A DNA stretch of 6,631 nucleotides from Dehalococcoidia bacterium (GCA_030691775.1 JAUYDN010000077.1:1-6631); one strand, 5' to 3'. Positions 1 through 5,998 are shown, numbered from the stretch's first letter. Notes: a model not told the origin generated them from the sequence alone. Numbers and translations: made by a program.

Positions 1-6
1 TATTAT

Positions 7-23
7 CCCCTTTTGAAAAGGGG
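7..23. repeat. Perfect short palindrome CCCCTTTT-G-AAAAGGGG
   Basis: Arms of 8 bases (7-14 and 16-23) are perfectly complementary around one central base, followed by GGACACAGGGGG. It looks like a dispersed intergenic repeat and not a terminator, because no T-run follows the stem on either strand. Confidence 0.6.
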
Positions 24-56
24 GACACAGGGGGTTTTGAAATCCCTCTCAATCTC

Positions 57-75
57 CCCCGTATCAAGTACGGGG
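57..75. repeat. Inverted repeat CCCCGTA / TACGGGG
   Basis: Seven-base perfect arms surround a five-base loop (TCAAG). The 13-mer CCCCGTATCAAGT at 57-69 recurs in inverted orientation at 6583-6595, at the other end of the window. This indicates a dispersed repeat family. A wider, imperfect pairing of CCTCTC (about 45-50) with GAGAGG (about 93-98) could enclose it. Confidence 0.6.
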
Positions 76-233
76 CAAGCTCTTTGCGAAAGGGAGAGGT
101 TCAGGTTTTCGGAGTCCATCTTATTATGAGACTCTCAGTAAGTGACACGATTGGGACGATTGTTACCGCAGGTAGTCGCATTGCGTAGTCGCACTTCTGC
201 GAAATCGGTTGTGTTGTGCATTTTTTCTTCCCT

Positions 234-260
234 GCCTTGGGATAAGGCATCTGGCAGATG
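234..260 (-). other. Pair of stem-loops just after the last operon gene
   Basis: CATCTG/CAGATG (248-253 and 255-260, one-base centre) lies four bases past the TGA of the UroD gene. GCCTT/AAGGC (234-238 and 244-248, five-base loop) lies beside it. They could stabilise the 3' end of the operon message. They are poor candidates for intrinsic termination, because on the minus strand the sequence after them is A-rich rather than T-rich. Confidence 0.3.
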
Positions 261-264
261 GCAT

Positions 265-1452
265 TCAATCATATGTACCCAGGGAATCTACCAGCCGTTT
301 GACGATTCTAACATTTTCCACTCGAGTGTTTTTCGGCATAGCATCGCCACTCCCCAGAAACACCCCCCGGTACGGTTTTAGCTTCTGAATCACGTTGGTG
401 ACTTCCCTTTCTACGAATGTGGTGTCATTGCTCACGAAAGTGGTAGCGTCGATGCCACCCATCACAATTTTGCCCGGCAAATATGTAGCGGCATCGGAGA
501 TTGGCAGGTCACCGGTAGGTAGCGGTGCGATATCGGTAATACCCGAAAAAACTGCTTGCTGGAAATCGGGGATGAAGGCACGCAGTTTCCCGCACATATG
601 AATAAGATAGATTTTCCCGGCTGATTTCAGAATTCTTGCGTAATCGTTCTGAACCGGGAGACAATACTTACGGTAGTAGGACGGCGAGAGCAGGGTGGAT
701 GATGTATTTTCATACTCGACGATAACCTGCGCCGGGCTCGCTGCCAGCGCCTCAACATGCCGTCTCTGCGAGCGATATAACTGCGTGAGAACATGCTCCA
801 TCTCTTCGCGGTGCTCATGCAACAGCAGGTACGTGTTTTGCAGCCCGATAACGAATTCGATAAGGTGCATGAAAGGCGTGTTCATCAAGTTTACGGTGGG
901 CAGTCCTTCATCACCGATGAGCTTATCGTAGCGTTCATAAATATCATGGCGTGGCGCAGGGGGTTCCAGAGTGAGGTGGTCCACGGCGTAAGCAAGAATC
1001 TTCAATTCCTCGTAGTTATTTACCACATATTTCGTGAAGTGCGGTAGCGTCCCGTGCCGGTCGGTGATTTTCCAGCGCCCGGTCAATGTACCCACCGGTG
1101 TCTCCACCCACTCAATGATTTCGCCGTTGTTTGTCTCCGTTCTGGTATTGATGGGCGGGGCAAACGCACCCAATGCCTGTATCTGGGCGGCAGTCTGTGC
1201 CACCGGTTCCCTTACTCCAATTCCCCGCACAAACAGGTCGGCTCCCAGGTTTTTCATGGTGGCGATCTGCCGCCGCGGGCTAGCATAGCTCAATGCCGGG
1301 TCTCCTGTTAGCTCAGGGGGTAACCCCATCATCAAATATGCATCGAGCAGAGGAGTGAACGGAAGTCGGTCAACTGGTTGGTGATGGAGCGCTGCTAAAA
1401 TCCGTTCCCGCCCGGACATCTCCGGTTTTTTCATTTTCAACCCACCCGTCAT
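265..1452 (-). CDS. UroD-family (MtaA/MtbA/CmuA-like) cobamide methyltransferase, paralogue 1
   Basis: This 395-residue cytoplasmic protein has the look of the uroporphyrinogen decarboxylase superfamily, whose methyltransferase branch moves methyl groups to or from corrinoid proteins. The N-terminus (residues 13-40) has the family pattern of a GRERILAAL helix, then P-V-D-R-L-P. Residues 253-270 match the usual LLSPSYYRKYCLP segment. H285-M-C287-G288 is the HxCG zinc motif of methyltransferase members, G332-G-I-D335 the usual GGxD strand, and 367-381 (GSGDAMPKNTRVENV) the C-terminal loop. In MtaA/MtbA-type enzymes I expect a third zinc ligand, a Cys, in that loop; here the aligned position seems to be Asp370. 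True heme-pathway HemE is unlikely given the HxCG motif and the corrinoid-protein neighbour. The chosen ATG has GGGAGG four bases upstream; a second ATG at residue 7 is possible. It is the last gene of the operon, 38 bases after the previous one. Substrate unknown. Confidence 0.9.
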   Translation of the reverse strand: MTGGLKMKKPEMSGRERILAALHHQPVDRLPFTPLLDAYLMMGLPPELTGDPALSYASPRRQIATMKNLGADLFVRGIGVREPVAQTAAQIQALGAFAPPINTRTETNNGEIIEWVETPVGTLTGRWKITDRHGTLPHFTKYVVNNYEELKILAYAVDHLTLEPPAPRHDIYERYDKLIGDEGLPTVNLMNTPFMHLIEFVIGLQNTYLLLHEHREEMEHVLTQLYRSQRRHVEALAASPAQVIVEYENTSSTLLSPSYYRKYCLPVQNDYARILKSAGKIYLIHMCGKLRAFIPDFQQAVFSGITDIAPLPTGDLPISDAATYLPGKIVMGGIDATTFVSNDTTFVEREVTNVIQKLKPYRGVFLGSGDAMPKNTRVENVRIVKRLVDSLGTYD

Positions 1453-1490
1453 GATTCCTCCCGGCTTGCCGCGGTGGTTACTGCTAAGCG

Positions 1491-2579
1491 TTAAAGGTTC
1501 CTGTGATTGCTCTCTTTCAACAGAGCTTTCAAGAATGCGCTGACTTCTTCCGGTTTCATGGGGTCAAGGACGCAAAAAGCAAAACCTTTCCCCCCGATCT
1601 CCCGGGCAATTGTCATACTCTCCTCGGCGCTCACAAAGAGCTGGCAAAGTTTTCCAGCGTCCCTGATTTGTCTGAGGAGCGGCAGCCACTGTGAGGGCGG
1701 AGGTTGCCCCGCCCCGGGAATCCACTGGATACCCTTCAGACTTTTGAGTGACAGGAGCATTTTCAGATGCGGGACCTGCCCTTTCCCATCGAGGTGGTAG
1801 AAAGCGTGTTCCATCTGTTTGAAGCAATGGTCGAGGTCCGCTATCACAAACCGTTCGAACATTGCCGGCGAAATCATATAGCTGAAATCGCATTGGTGCA
1901 TATACGTTTTCCGCGTCGACCAGAGCGGTGCCCAGCATGATGTCCCGCGCCCGGTAGATGCCGTTATTTCGCTAAATCCGTCATAATAGCGCATCCATAG
2001 CGACGTAAGCTCACGGGTGCAGCGTACCACTTCTTCCGGACAATCATACAGGTCTTTGAGCAGTGTGTACGTTTTGCGGAACGAGGCGAGTACATCAAGC
2101 ACCCCACCGATATCGGTGTGGGCGATATTGACCTCATCACCCCACCGCTCCACCGCACCGCTCGTCAGGTCTTTCACCCGCCGCCACCATGTGTTTTCCG
2201 GGTCGTACACGAAGTGGAGCTTATCATAAGGCACAGGGTTATCGGCTTCAAACCACACGGTGCGCTGTTCGGGTAATGGTTCCACTTTCCCGCCCAGGAA
2301 ACCTGTCATAATGCCGGGACCGAAGTATGGCGACCATTTGGGCCAGGCATCGCCGTAAAAATACGCACTCTGTAACCGTTCCTGGTAGTAGTCCAGCACC
2401 TCTTCAACCGGTTTCTCAAGCAAAAACTGCGTGGTGAACTCGCGGCGCGACCGGTGAAAAAAAGTGTCAAATGTGGGTATAACAACCACTGGCCGTTTGA
2501 GCTCCCCGGCCCACCACGCATTCCAGTCACGCTCAACTCTCGCCCAATCATCTTCGGTAAAATGCAGTTCAATGGACAA
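1491..2579 (-). CDS. Divergent UroD-superfamily protein with H-L-D-G in place of HxCG
   Basis: This 362-residue soluble protein lies in the corrinoid operon. The N-terminus (W12, W19, W22-W23 and AGELKRPVVVIPTFD) defines a distinct subgroup. The middle has HTDIGGVLDVLASF (154-167). Residues 235-248 (MISPAMFERFVIAD) align with the SPxxYxxFVLP segment of UroD proteins, and H262-L-D264-G265 falls where methyltransferase members carry the zinc motif H-x-C-G. GIQWIPGAGQPPPSQW (283-298) replaces the usual Asp-rich strand. The fold is therefore probably a UroD-type TIM barrel, but zinc-thiolate chemistry looks lost or changed. It may be a substrate-side methyltransferase or a corrinoid-binding accessory; this is inference. 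The start codon is TTG at 2579. It is preceded by a purine run (AAGAGAGAG) and lies 14 bases after the previous stop; no in-frame ATG gives a full-length family N-terminus. Confidence 0.8.
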   Translation of the reverse strand: MSIELHFTEDDWARVERDWNAWWAGELKRPVVVIPTFDTFFHRSRREFTTQFLLEKPVEEVLDYYQERLQSAYFYGDAWPKWSPYFGPGIMTGFLGGKVEPLPEQRTVWFEADNPVPYDKLHFVYDPENTWWRRVKDLTSGAVERWGDEVNIAHTDIGGVLDVLASFRKTYTLLKDLYDCPEEVVRCTRELTSLWMRYYDGFSEITASTGRGTSCWAPLWSTRKTYMHQCDFSYMISPAMFERFVIADLDHCFKQMEHAFYHLDGKGQVPHLKMLLSLKSLKGIQWIPGAGQPPPSQWLPLLRQIRDAGKLCQLFVSAEESMTIAREIGGKGFAFCVLDPMKPEEVSAFLKALLKESNHRNL

Positions 2580-2593
2580 GGGACTCTCTCTTT

Positions 2594-3688
2594 TTACACA
2601 CTGCTATTTCTGCGTCCTTCGTCAAGCATGGTCAGGTAGTTTTCCAGATTTATGTAGTTAGCAACACTGTTGCCTGTGCCCAGGCAATATCCACCCCCAG
2701 GTGCGCATTCATCGATAACACGGCGCGTGTGCCGGCGCACTTCTCCGGGCGATGCACGGCAAAGCAAGTCCATATCGAGCCCGCCCGCCACTGCCACCCG
2801 TGAGCCATAGAGACGCTTTGCTTCCGTGACCGGCAGTATCTGGTCTTCATAAGAGTGTTTTGCATCAATACCCACGAAATCGATGAGGTCATTCATGATT
2901 GTTTTCAGGTTCCCGCAGGAATGCAGGATAAACGGCTTATCACCGGAATGGGCGGCCGTCACGATGCGCTTCTGCCAGGGGAAAACGTATTCCCGCAGAT
3001 GACGGGGCGAAATCATCGTTGATGTCTTGAAACCCATGTCATCTCCCATCGCCACAGCGCCGATGCAGTCCATCCGGGCTAAAGTTTGATGGACAGACAC
3101 GAGCGTCTCTCCGACCCTGTGGAACATATCAGAAGCAAGTTGCGGGTCTTCGTAAAGCAGCCTGGCAAGAGTCTCATAACCGGTCAGCCACATCACGTTT
3201 TCAAGGACACCGCTGGTCATACCGATTATTTTCATCCCATCGGGTAATTTCCCGGCTAACGTTTCAAAAGCCGAATAATCAACCGATTCTGGTGAGGGCC
3301 AGGGGTATTTCTCAAAGTCCTCCCTGTTGTTGATAACGCCGTGGTGCTCATCCTGCCACGACCTCTGTCCCCTGGACAGCGCGGCTGTGTCGCTAACAGA
3401 AACGCGGTTGTCACGGGGGAACGTAGCGAGCGCAAACAGGGGCACGTAATCATAACCGAGCATGTAGTAGAATTTTATAAGACGACTTTTCACCGCATTT
3501 ACCAGAGCCTTGCTTGCCGGGTGCACCCACTCATCGTGCTTGATAACCTCATACACAATTTCGAGGTCGGCAAAAAGCTCGTACAGGGGAACGTGGTCGG
3601 GTTCTCCCTGGCGCAACAGGGCTTTGCGGAGTCGTGAAAAGTCAGGGTCCGGTTTGAAAGCAAACATACTCATTACACGTGCAACCAT
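2594..3688 (-). CDS. UroD-family (MtaA/CmuA-like) cobamide methyltransferase, paralogue 2
   Basis: This 364-residue cytoplasmic protein is the second gene of the operon. Family landmarks run in order: PDHVPLYELFADLE (30-43), GVINNREDFEKYPWP (117-131), GDDMGFKTSTMISPRHLREY (215-234), H256-S-C258-G259-N-L as the HxCG zinc motif, KHSYED (277-282), A301-G-G-L-D305, and the C-terminal loop GYCLGTGNSVANYINLENY (333-351). That loop has GTGN where MtaA/MtbA-type enzymes tend to have a Cys after the glycine; Cys335, four residues before the Gly, is the only nearby cysteine. It probably exchanges methyl groups with the corrinoid protein encoded immediately upstream. The start is uncertain: ATGs at 3688, 3673 and 3667 are in frame and none has a clear Shine-Dalgarno sequence. 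Only nine bases separate it from the corrinoid-protein stop, so translational coupling is likely. Confidence 0.9.
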   Translation of the reverse strand: MVARVMSMFAFKPDPDFSRLRKALLRQGEPDHVPLYELFADLEIVYEVIKHDEWVHPASKALVNAVKSRLIKFYYMLGYDYVPLFALATFPRDNRVSVSDTAALSRGQRSWQDEHHGVINNREDFEKYPWPSPESVDYSAFETLAGKLPDGMKIIGMTSGVLENVMWLTGYETLARLLYEDPQLASDMFHRVGETLVSVHQTLARMDCIGAVAMGDDMGFKTSTMISPRHLREYVFPWQKRIVTAAHSGDKPFILHSCGNLKTIMNDLIDFVGIDAKHSYEDQILPVTEAKRLYGSRVAVAGGLDMDLLCRASPGEVRRHTRRVIDECAPGGGYCLGTGNSVANYINLENYLTMLDEGRRNSSV

Positions 3689-3697
3689 TGAATGCTG

Positions 3698-4333
3698 TCA
3701 GGCGAGCAATGACCTGGCCACTTTGACCGCCCGGTTTGCGTCCGGAGCATAACCATCGGCACCGATCTCCTTTGCATAGCTATCGCTCAAAGGCGCACCG
3801 CCGATAATTACCTTAACCTTCGACCGCAAACCCGCTTCTTTCAGCGCTTGAATGGTTGTATTCATCGAAGGCATTGTTGTCGTGAGCAAGGCTGACATAG
3901 CGATGACCTGTGGTTTTTTGGACAGTGCTTCTTCTACAAACCGTTCCGGAGCGATGTCAACCCCGAGGTCGATGACTTCAAACCCGGAACCCCGGAGCAT
4001 CATCGCCACCAGGTTTTTGCCTACATCGTGCAGGTCTCCCTTAACCGTGCCGATTAATATCCGGCCGGCTGATTTCACTCCCTGTTGCGTAAGATGTGGT
4101 TGCAGAACAGCGAGACCTGTTTCCATCGTTGTTGCCGCAATCAACATTTCGGGGATAAAAAATTCCCCTTCCTCGAACCGGCGCCCCACTTCACCCATTG
4201 CCGCAATCATCCCATCGCTGAGAATTGCCTGCGGGTCAATTCCTGCGTCAAGCGCCTCCTGGACTTTCTTTCCTATGACACCCCGGTCGAAATTCAGGAT
4301 GCTTTCGTATACCTGTCTCACTATTCCATTCAT
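3698..4333 (-). CDS. Methyltransferase corrinoid protein (MtaC/MtbC/MttC-like)
   Basis: This 211-residue cytoplasmic protein has the two-domain layout of methanol/methylamine/methoxy-type corrinoid proteins. Residues about 1-85 form the helical cap (GMIAAMGEVGRRFEEGEFFIPEML at 41-64). About 90-211 form the Rossmann-like B12-binding domain. D100-L-H102-D-V-G105 is the DxHxxG motif, and His102 should be the lower cobalt ligand. SALLTTTM (147-154) and GGAPLSDSYAKEIGADGYAPDA (178-199) complete the cofactor tail pocket. Its length is typical of the family. The methyl group would ride on the cobalt between a demethylating enzyme and an acceptor enzyme. It is first in the operon, and the UroD-family genes that follow are its likely partners. 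The ATG at 4333 has GGAG seven bases upstream. Its promoter is at 4390-4418. The methyl donor cannot be read from this protein. Confidence 0.95.
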   Translation of the reverse strand: MNGIVRQVYESILNFDRGVIGKKVQEALDAGIDPQAILSDGMIAAMGEVGRRFEEGEFFIPEMLIAATTMETGLAVLQPHLTQQGVKSAGRILIGTVKGDLHDVGKNLVAMMLRGSGFEVIDLGVDIAPERFVEEALSKKPQVIAMSALLTTTMPSMNTTIQALKEAGLRSKVKVIIGGAPLSDSYAKEIGADGYAPDANRAVKVARSLLA

Positions 4334-4340
4334 TTCTAAT

Positions 4341-4344
4341 CTCC
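4341..4344 (-). promoter_or_regulatory. Shine-Dalgarno site of the corrinoid-protein gene
   Basis: GGAG on the minus strand, seven bases before the ATG at 4333, fixes that start. It directly adjoins one of the two ACAACCGG copies, so a protein bound there could also block ribosome entry or elongation. Confidence 0.6.
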
Positions 4345-4431
4345 GGTTGTTTCACTGTAAGGGGAGCCCTGCCCGGCAAAGTCGGGATTAATGTACCACA
4401 ACACCACTAATCCGTCAATTCTACCGGTTGT
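4343..4431. promoter_or_regulatory. Two CCGGTTGT copies bracketing the operon promoter (possible operator pair)
   Basis: The 8-mer CCGGTTGT occurs at 4343-4350 and 4424-4431 in the same orientation, 81 bases apart. The first overlaps the leader next to the Shine-Dalgarno site. The second lies five bases upstream of the -35 box. A regulator could bind both. An 8-base match can occur by chance, so this is only a candidate. Confidence 0.3.
4390..4418 (-). promoter_or_regulatory. Sigma-70-type promoter of the corrinoid/UroD operon
   Basis: On the minus strand, TTGACG (4418-4413) and TACATT (4395-4390) are separated by exactly 17 bases, and TGG directly precedes the -10 box, giving an extended TGn motif. 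Transcription should start near 4383, leaving a leader of about 50 bases that contains a CCCG/CGGG stem-loop (about 4372-4386). The leader is too short for a cobalamin riboswitch. Confidence 0.7.
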
Positions 4432-4537
4432 CCCTGTGCTTGCGGCGAGAAGGCATCCGAGCAGTCAAGAACACGGCAGTTTCCGTGTTTCCGCCCCACC
4501 CTTATTTTGAATACACCCCCGTTCCCCACCCCGATAA

Positions 4538-4546
4538 TGTTACAAT
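4538..4546 (+). promoter_or_regulatory. Extended -10 promoter (TGT-TACAAT) of the MetE-like gene
   Basis: TACAAT (4541-4546) is preceded by TGT and ends seven bases before the ATG at 4554. The predicted transcription start is therefore at or one base before the start codon. I see no Shine-Dalgarno sequence and no good -35 box at the right distance. Together these point to a leaderless transcript. Confidence 0.55.
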
Positions 4547-4553
4547 ACTGGCT

Positions 4554-5645
4554 ATGAATAACATCACCTTCGCGGCTAATTGCCAGACCACCGCCATGGG
4601 CATCATGCCCCATACGGATGTGGAGAAGGCGCTCAAGCTCGCCCTGAGCCTGGATATTCCTTTTTGGCCGCAGCTACCAAACACCAGTTTCTACGAAGAT
4701 ATGTACGTGCAGGCTTCCGAAGGTTTCCCCGGCATCATCATCGATCTGGAAAACAGGAAGTTGCGCTTCGACCGTACCCGGTTCGACGAGGAGCTGGGCA
4801 TTTACTCCGAACGGATGAATGACCCGGCCAGCTTTGCCTTGAGTCCTCTATATTCTGCTGTCTTCCACCGCTTCCTGAAAGAAGACCTCTCGAAGTTCTC
4901 TGCTATCCGCGGGCAGAACATCGGGGCAGTTAGCTTCGGTTTCCGCGTCACGGACGATGAAAACAAGCCTATCATTTACGATGACGGCATCCGCTCGCTG
5001 ATGTTCGATTTTATGCAGAAAAAGATTAATATACAATACCGCCAGCTCAGGGAGAAGAACCAAAATGCTTTCGTCTGGCTGGACGAGCCGGGTCTGGGCT
5101 GGGTGTTCAGCGGGCTTTCCGGTTACGGCGATGTGCAGGCAAAGCGGGAGTATGCCGACTTCCTTAGTGGGCTCGAAGGTATTAAGGGGCTCCACCTTTG
5201 CGCTAACGTCAACCTGCCCTACCTGCTCGGGATGGGGCTAGACCTGCTGTCTTTCGATGCCTTTCAACTGGAGATTATGCCGAAGGGTTACGCGGAGGCG
5301 GTGGCGGGTTTTTTGAAAAAGGGCGGCGTTATCAGCTGGGGTATTGTCCCCACCGATTCGGTCAGTCTTGCCACTGCTAAGCCGGAGACACTGTTCAGCC
5401 TTCTCACCGGTTACTGGGATGTGGTGGCGCAGAACAGCGGTGTCACGGTGAGGCAGATTGCGGAGCAGGCGCTCATTGCCCCGGCGCGGTGCTGTCTCAA
5501 GAACATCGGGAGGGTGGGCGCCAGCGGGGAATCTAATGATGCCTGCGCCGCCGACCCGGAACTGACGAGCGAAGAGCAGGTGGTAGAAAAGGCTTTTGGC
5601 TATCTCAAGGAGCTTTCTGCGCTTCTCCGGGAGCGCCTGTTGTAG
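4554..5645 (+). CDS. MetE-like (UroD/MetE superfamily) zinc methyltransferase
   Basis: This 363-residue cytoplasmic protein resembles the catalytic half of cobalamin-independent methionine synthase and related stand-alone proteins. The N-terminus has TTAMGIMPHTDVEKAL (12-27), then IPFWPQLP (35-42), the typical opening of the stand-alone group. Further on come WLDEPGLGWVF (175-185), H214-L-C216 in HLCANVNLPYLL (214-225), LLSFDAF (231-237), KKGGVISWGIVPTD (255-268), and the C-terminal APARCCLKNIG (309-319). His214, Cys216 and Cys313 or Cys314 are the likely zinc ligands. The usual CGN after HxC is C-A-N here. It may move a methyl group between the corrinoid protein and an acceptor such as a thiol; the acceptor is unknown. 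An upstream in-frame TTG at 4428 would add 42 residues unlike the family, so I chose the ATG at 4554, which also fits the -10 box. It is transcribed divergently from the corrinoid operon. Its TAG stop touches the repeat zone. Confidence 0.85.
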   Translation: MNNITFAANCQTTAMGIMPHTDVEKALKLALSLDIPFWPQLPNTSFYEDMYVQASEGFPGIIIDLENRKLRFDRTRFDEELGIYSERMNDPASFALSPLYSAVFHRFLKEDLSKFSAIRGQNIGAVSFGFRVTDDENKPIIYDDGIRSLMFDFMQKKINIQYRQLREKNQNAFVWLDEPGLGWVFSGLSGYGDVQAKREYADFLSGLEGIKGLHLCANVNLPYLLGMGLDLLSFDAFQLEIMPKGYAEAVAGFLKKGGVISWGIVPTDSVSLATAKPETLFSLLTGYWDVVAQNSGVTVRQIAEQALIAPARCCLKNIGRVGASGESNDACAADPELTSEEQVVEKAFGYLKELSALLRERLL

Positions 5646-5659
5646 ACAATATTACGCGT

Positions 5660-5709
5660 GCCCGCCTGTCATTTCCTGTCATTCTGGAGTGAAGCGAAGA
5701 ATCTCAGGG
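5660..5709. repeat. 50-bp direct repeat, copy 1 (left-arm module)
   Basis: This stretch is identical to 5843-5892, 183 bases downstream. It contains CCTGTCATTTCC followed by the element left end TGTCATTCTGGAG and the arm GTGAAGCGAAGAATCTCAGGG. The short doubling of CCTGTCATT before the left end is present in both copies and absent from the third copy at 6411. Confidence 0.85.
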
Positions 5710-5831
5710 TGGGGAGAGTGAAGGTTTCCGGATTCTGGACCTGGTATGGAATGGAAGGAGAACACCTCACCCCACCAGATTCTTCGGAGTCCTGGGGTTC
5801 AGGGGGGAGGCAGGACTCCTCCAGAATGACA
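5677..5831. mobile_element. 155-bp palindromic MITE-like element with 13-bp terminal inverted repeats
   Basis: The left end TGTCATTCTGGAG (5677-5689) and right end CTCCAGAATGACA (5819-5831) are perfect inverted repeats. Inner arms also pair: AAGAATCT followed by a GGGTGGGG tract on the left, against CCCCACC followed by AGATTCTT on the right. The right arm contains its own hairpin, GGAGTCCTG/CAGGACTCC (5786-5794 and 5811-5819, 16-base loop). No coding capacity. I see no clear target-site duplication. Confidence 0.7.
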
Positions 5832-5842
5832 ACGTTTCGCCC

Positions 5843-5892
5843 GCCCGCCTGTCATTTCCTGTCATTCTGGAGTGAAGCGAAGAATCTCAGGG
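5843..5892. repeat. 50-bp direct repeat, copy 2 (left-arm module)
   Basis: Identical to 5660-5709. Only GGGGA is shared beyond one mismatch at 5893, after which the two copies diverge. It supplies the left end of the longer unit that contains the GIY-YIG gene. Confidence 0.85.
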
Positions 5893-5923
5893 CGGGGAAT
5901 ACGTAGAGGTGGACGTGGCACAA

Positions 5924-5940
5924 GGGCTAAAAACTAGCCC
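5924..5940. repeat. Stem-loop GGGCTA-AAAAC-TAGCCC downstream of the GIY-YIG gene
   Basis: Six-base perfect arms surround a five-base loop, about 60 bases past the GIY-YIG stop. On the minus strand the loop is GTTTT. No T-run follows the stem, so termination is possible but weakly supported. Confidence 0.4.
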
Positions 5941-5998
5941 CCGAAGACTGCTCCTGAACTTCTAACACATCCGTGGTTTTTGCGCTTTCCACCCGCAC

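Larger units (their letters stand above)
1..264. other. Non-coding region with short inverted and direct repeats downstream of the methyltransferase operon
   Basis: I see no convincing gene here. The stretch holds a C4T4/A4G4 palindrome (7-23), a CCCCGTA/TACGGGG inverted repeat (57-75), a GTAGTCGCA direct repeat (172-180 and 185-193), a doubled ACGATTG around 148-162, and two small stem-loops just past the end of the minus-strand operon (234-260). An open frame on the plus strand at 142-381 runs into the 3' part of the UroD gene on the opposite strand and resembles no protein I know. Confidence 0.6.
5646..5998. other. Intergenic repeat zone after the MetE-like gene
   Basis: No gene is supported here. 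The zone holds a short remnant beginning in the stop codon (5645-5657, matching 6390-6402), one complete palindromic element (5677-5831), the left arm of a second element (from 5860) and a stem-loop at 5924-5940. An open frame at 5658-5906 is built almost wholly from repeat sequence. I see no T-tailed terminator for the MetE-like gene. Confidence 0.6.

Noticed and set aside
219..260. Intrinsic terminator for the minus-strand operon
   Set aside because: Stem-loops are present, but in the direction of transcription they are followed by an A-rich tract. The T-run (221-226) lies on the plus strand, where no gene precedes it.
142..381. Plus-strand open frame of 79 codons
   Set aside because: It overlaps the 3' end of the UroD-family gene on the other strand, has no family features and no convincing ribosome site.
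265..3688. Heme-pathway uroporphyrinogen decarboxylase (HemE)
   Set aside because: The HxCG motif in two of the proteins, the presence of three paralogues in one operon and the adjacent corrinoid protein point to methyl transfer and not tetrapyrrole decarboxylation.
4334..4383. Cobalamin riboswitch upstream of the corrinoid gene
   Set aside because: The predicted leader is only about 50 bases, and I see no B12-box-like element or the multi-helix layout.
4428..4553. 42-residue N-terminal extension of the MetE-like protein from a TTG codon
   Set aside because: The extension lacks any family similarity, overlaps the operon promoter region, and is contradicted by the extended -10 box placed just before the ATG at 4554.
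5660..5892. CRISPR-like array of repeats
   Set aside because: There are only two full copies, of 50 bp with 133 bp between them. The palindromic ends and arm hairpins fit a mobile palindromic element, and no cas genes are present.
5658..5906. Plus-strand open frame of 82 codons with a repeated CHFLSFWSEAKNLR segment
   Set aside because: The repeated peptide is only the translation of the 50-bp direct repeat. The frame crosses element ends and is not a gene.
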